Positions 5,915 through 6,369 of a stretch of 6,369 bases of DNA are shown piece after piece. How positions within the stretch are numbered: the stretch's first letter is position 1; each line of letters begins with the position of its first letter. Origin of the DNA: Clostridiaceae bacterium (GTDB lineage: Bacteria > Bacillota_A > Clostridia > Acetivibrionales > Acetivibrionaceae). Location: positions 1-6,369 of the forward strand of contig JAAZCB010000581.1 of the NCBI GenBank assembly GCA_012513545.1. The letters run 5' to 3'. The position numbers were made by a program, and so were the translations under genes. A model generated the notes under the pieces. That model ran no database searches, was not told the origin of the DNA, and was given only the letters and a program-made list of their open reading frames with translations.

Positions 5915-5932
5915 AATCGTTAATCAGCGATT
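5915..5932. repeat. Imperfect inverted repeat between the divergent promoters
   Basis: AATCGTTAA and TCAGCGATT form an imperfect 18-base palindrome (seven of nine positions pair; the outer AATCG/CGATT are exact). It lies just upstream of the operon BRE and about 50 bases upstream of the leuS TATA box, a position suitable for a regulator site. Short AT-rich palindromes also arise by chance. Confidence 0.3.
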
Positions 5933-5981
5933 TTAATTCTAAAAAATTTCTTGATAATTAAATATATGACTAATAAAAACC

Positions 5982-5989
5982 TTTAAATA
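5982..5989 (+). promoter_or_regulatory. TATA box of the leuS promoter
   Basis: TTTAAATA, preceded by AAAAACC as a possible BRE. Its centre is about 34 bases before the ATG at 6020, so transcription would start near 6010 with a leader of roughly ten bases. Confidence 0.55.
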
Positions 5990-6019
5990 TAGCCTAAAAA
6001 CGTGTTTTAAATAAGGTAG

Positions 6020-6369
6020 ATGGTTCTCTTGGAAATCGAAGAAAAATGGCAGAAGAAATGGGAAGAAGCTAGAATTTTCTATTCTGACCCCAAAAACATG
6101 AAAAAATTTTTTGTAAACTTTCCTTACCCGTATGTTAATGGATTCATGCACTTGGGCCATTCGTTTTCCCTGATGAGGGCAGAAGTTTTTGCACGATATA
6201 AGAGGATGTGCGGATACAACACAATCTTTCCTTTTGGATTTCATGCAACTGGAACACCAATAGTTGCTGCCGCCGAGAGAGTTCGAGACGGCGAGAAATT
6301 ACAGATTGAGATATTAGAAAAGATGGAAGTTCCAAAAGAGCTAATTCCAAAATTTTCCGAACCTGAATT
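6020..6369 (+). CDS. leuS: Leucyl-tRNA synthetase, N-terminal part (cut by the window edge)
   Basis: The first 116 residues of a class I aminoacyl-tRNA synthetase that charges tRNA-Leu with leucine in the cytoplasm. The N-terminus (EIEEKWQKKW at 5-14) is typical of archaeal LeuRS. The catalytic-site motif FPYPYVNGFMHLGHSFSL (34-51) contains the HIGH signature as HLGH at 44-47, and IFPFGFHATGTPI at 69-81 follows. PFGFHATGTPI resembles the eukaryotic cytosolic enzyme (PFGLHCTGMPI) more than the PMAWHxTG form of Pyrococcus or Methanothermobacter as I remember them. The ATG at 6020 matches homologue lengths but leaves only two bases after the AGGT at 6014-6017, so it may be read from a very short leader. 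An in-frame TTG at 6029 would have better spacing (11 bases). The gene is divergent from the hydrogenase operon and functionally unrelated; the frame is open to the right edge. Confidence 0.93.
   Translation, partial: MVLLEIEEKWQKKWEEARIFYSDPKNMKKFFVNFPYPYVNGFMHLGHSFSLMRAEVFARYKRMCGYNTIFPFGFHATGTPIVAAAERVRDGEKLQIEILEKMEVPKELIPKFSEPE

Noticed and set aside
5939..6350. Two minus-strand open frames across the intergenic region and leuS
   Set aside because: They run antisense to an unmistakable LeuRS N-terminus and have no family features.

Overview
The window is AT-rich archaeal DNA. Evidence for an archaeon: strong GGAGG/GGTGA-type ribosome binding sites, TATA boxes with purine-rich upstream elements about 25 bases from likely transcription starts, and a run of genes that matches the energy-converting hydrogenase B (Ehb) clusters of methanogens. 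I infer a hydrogen-using methanogen or close relative. The leucyl-tRNA synthetase start is unlike the Methanobacteriales form as I remember it, so a deeper lineage such as Methanofastidiosa is possible, but that is a guess.

Positions 5856 down to 1 (minus strand) hold one tightly packed operon. In transcription order it encodes homologues of the Na+/H+ antiporter subunits MrpE, MrpF and MrpG, a DUF4040/MbhD protein, an MrpC/NuoK-like protein, an MrpD/NuoN-like proton-channel protein, a small membrane protein, an MbhE-MbhF(MrpB) fusion, another small membrane protein, a four-motif ferredoxin, a ten-motif polyferredoxin, and the first 21 codons of a further gene that leaves the window. This is the EhbA-B-C-D-E-F... 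layout; in Pyrococcus Mbh the MbhE/MbhF pair comes before the MrpC/MrpD pair instead. The hydrogenase large and small subunits and the NuoH-like subunit are not in view and would be expected beyond position 1.

Positions 5857-6019 are a short divergent intergenic region with one promoter for each direction. From 6020 to the right edge the plus strand carries the N-terminal 116 residues of leucyl-tRNA synthetase.

The complex would couple ferredoxin redox chemistry and hydrogen turnover at the membrane to ion translocation: the ferredoxins carry electrons, and the Mrp-like membrane subunits carry ions. The most striking feature is that the main ion-channel gene (MrpD/EhbF-like) is cut by a single in-frame TAA at 4033-4035. 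Reading continues in the same frame on both sides, and the downstream half lacks the well-placed ribosome binding site seen at the operon's other genes.
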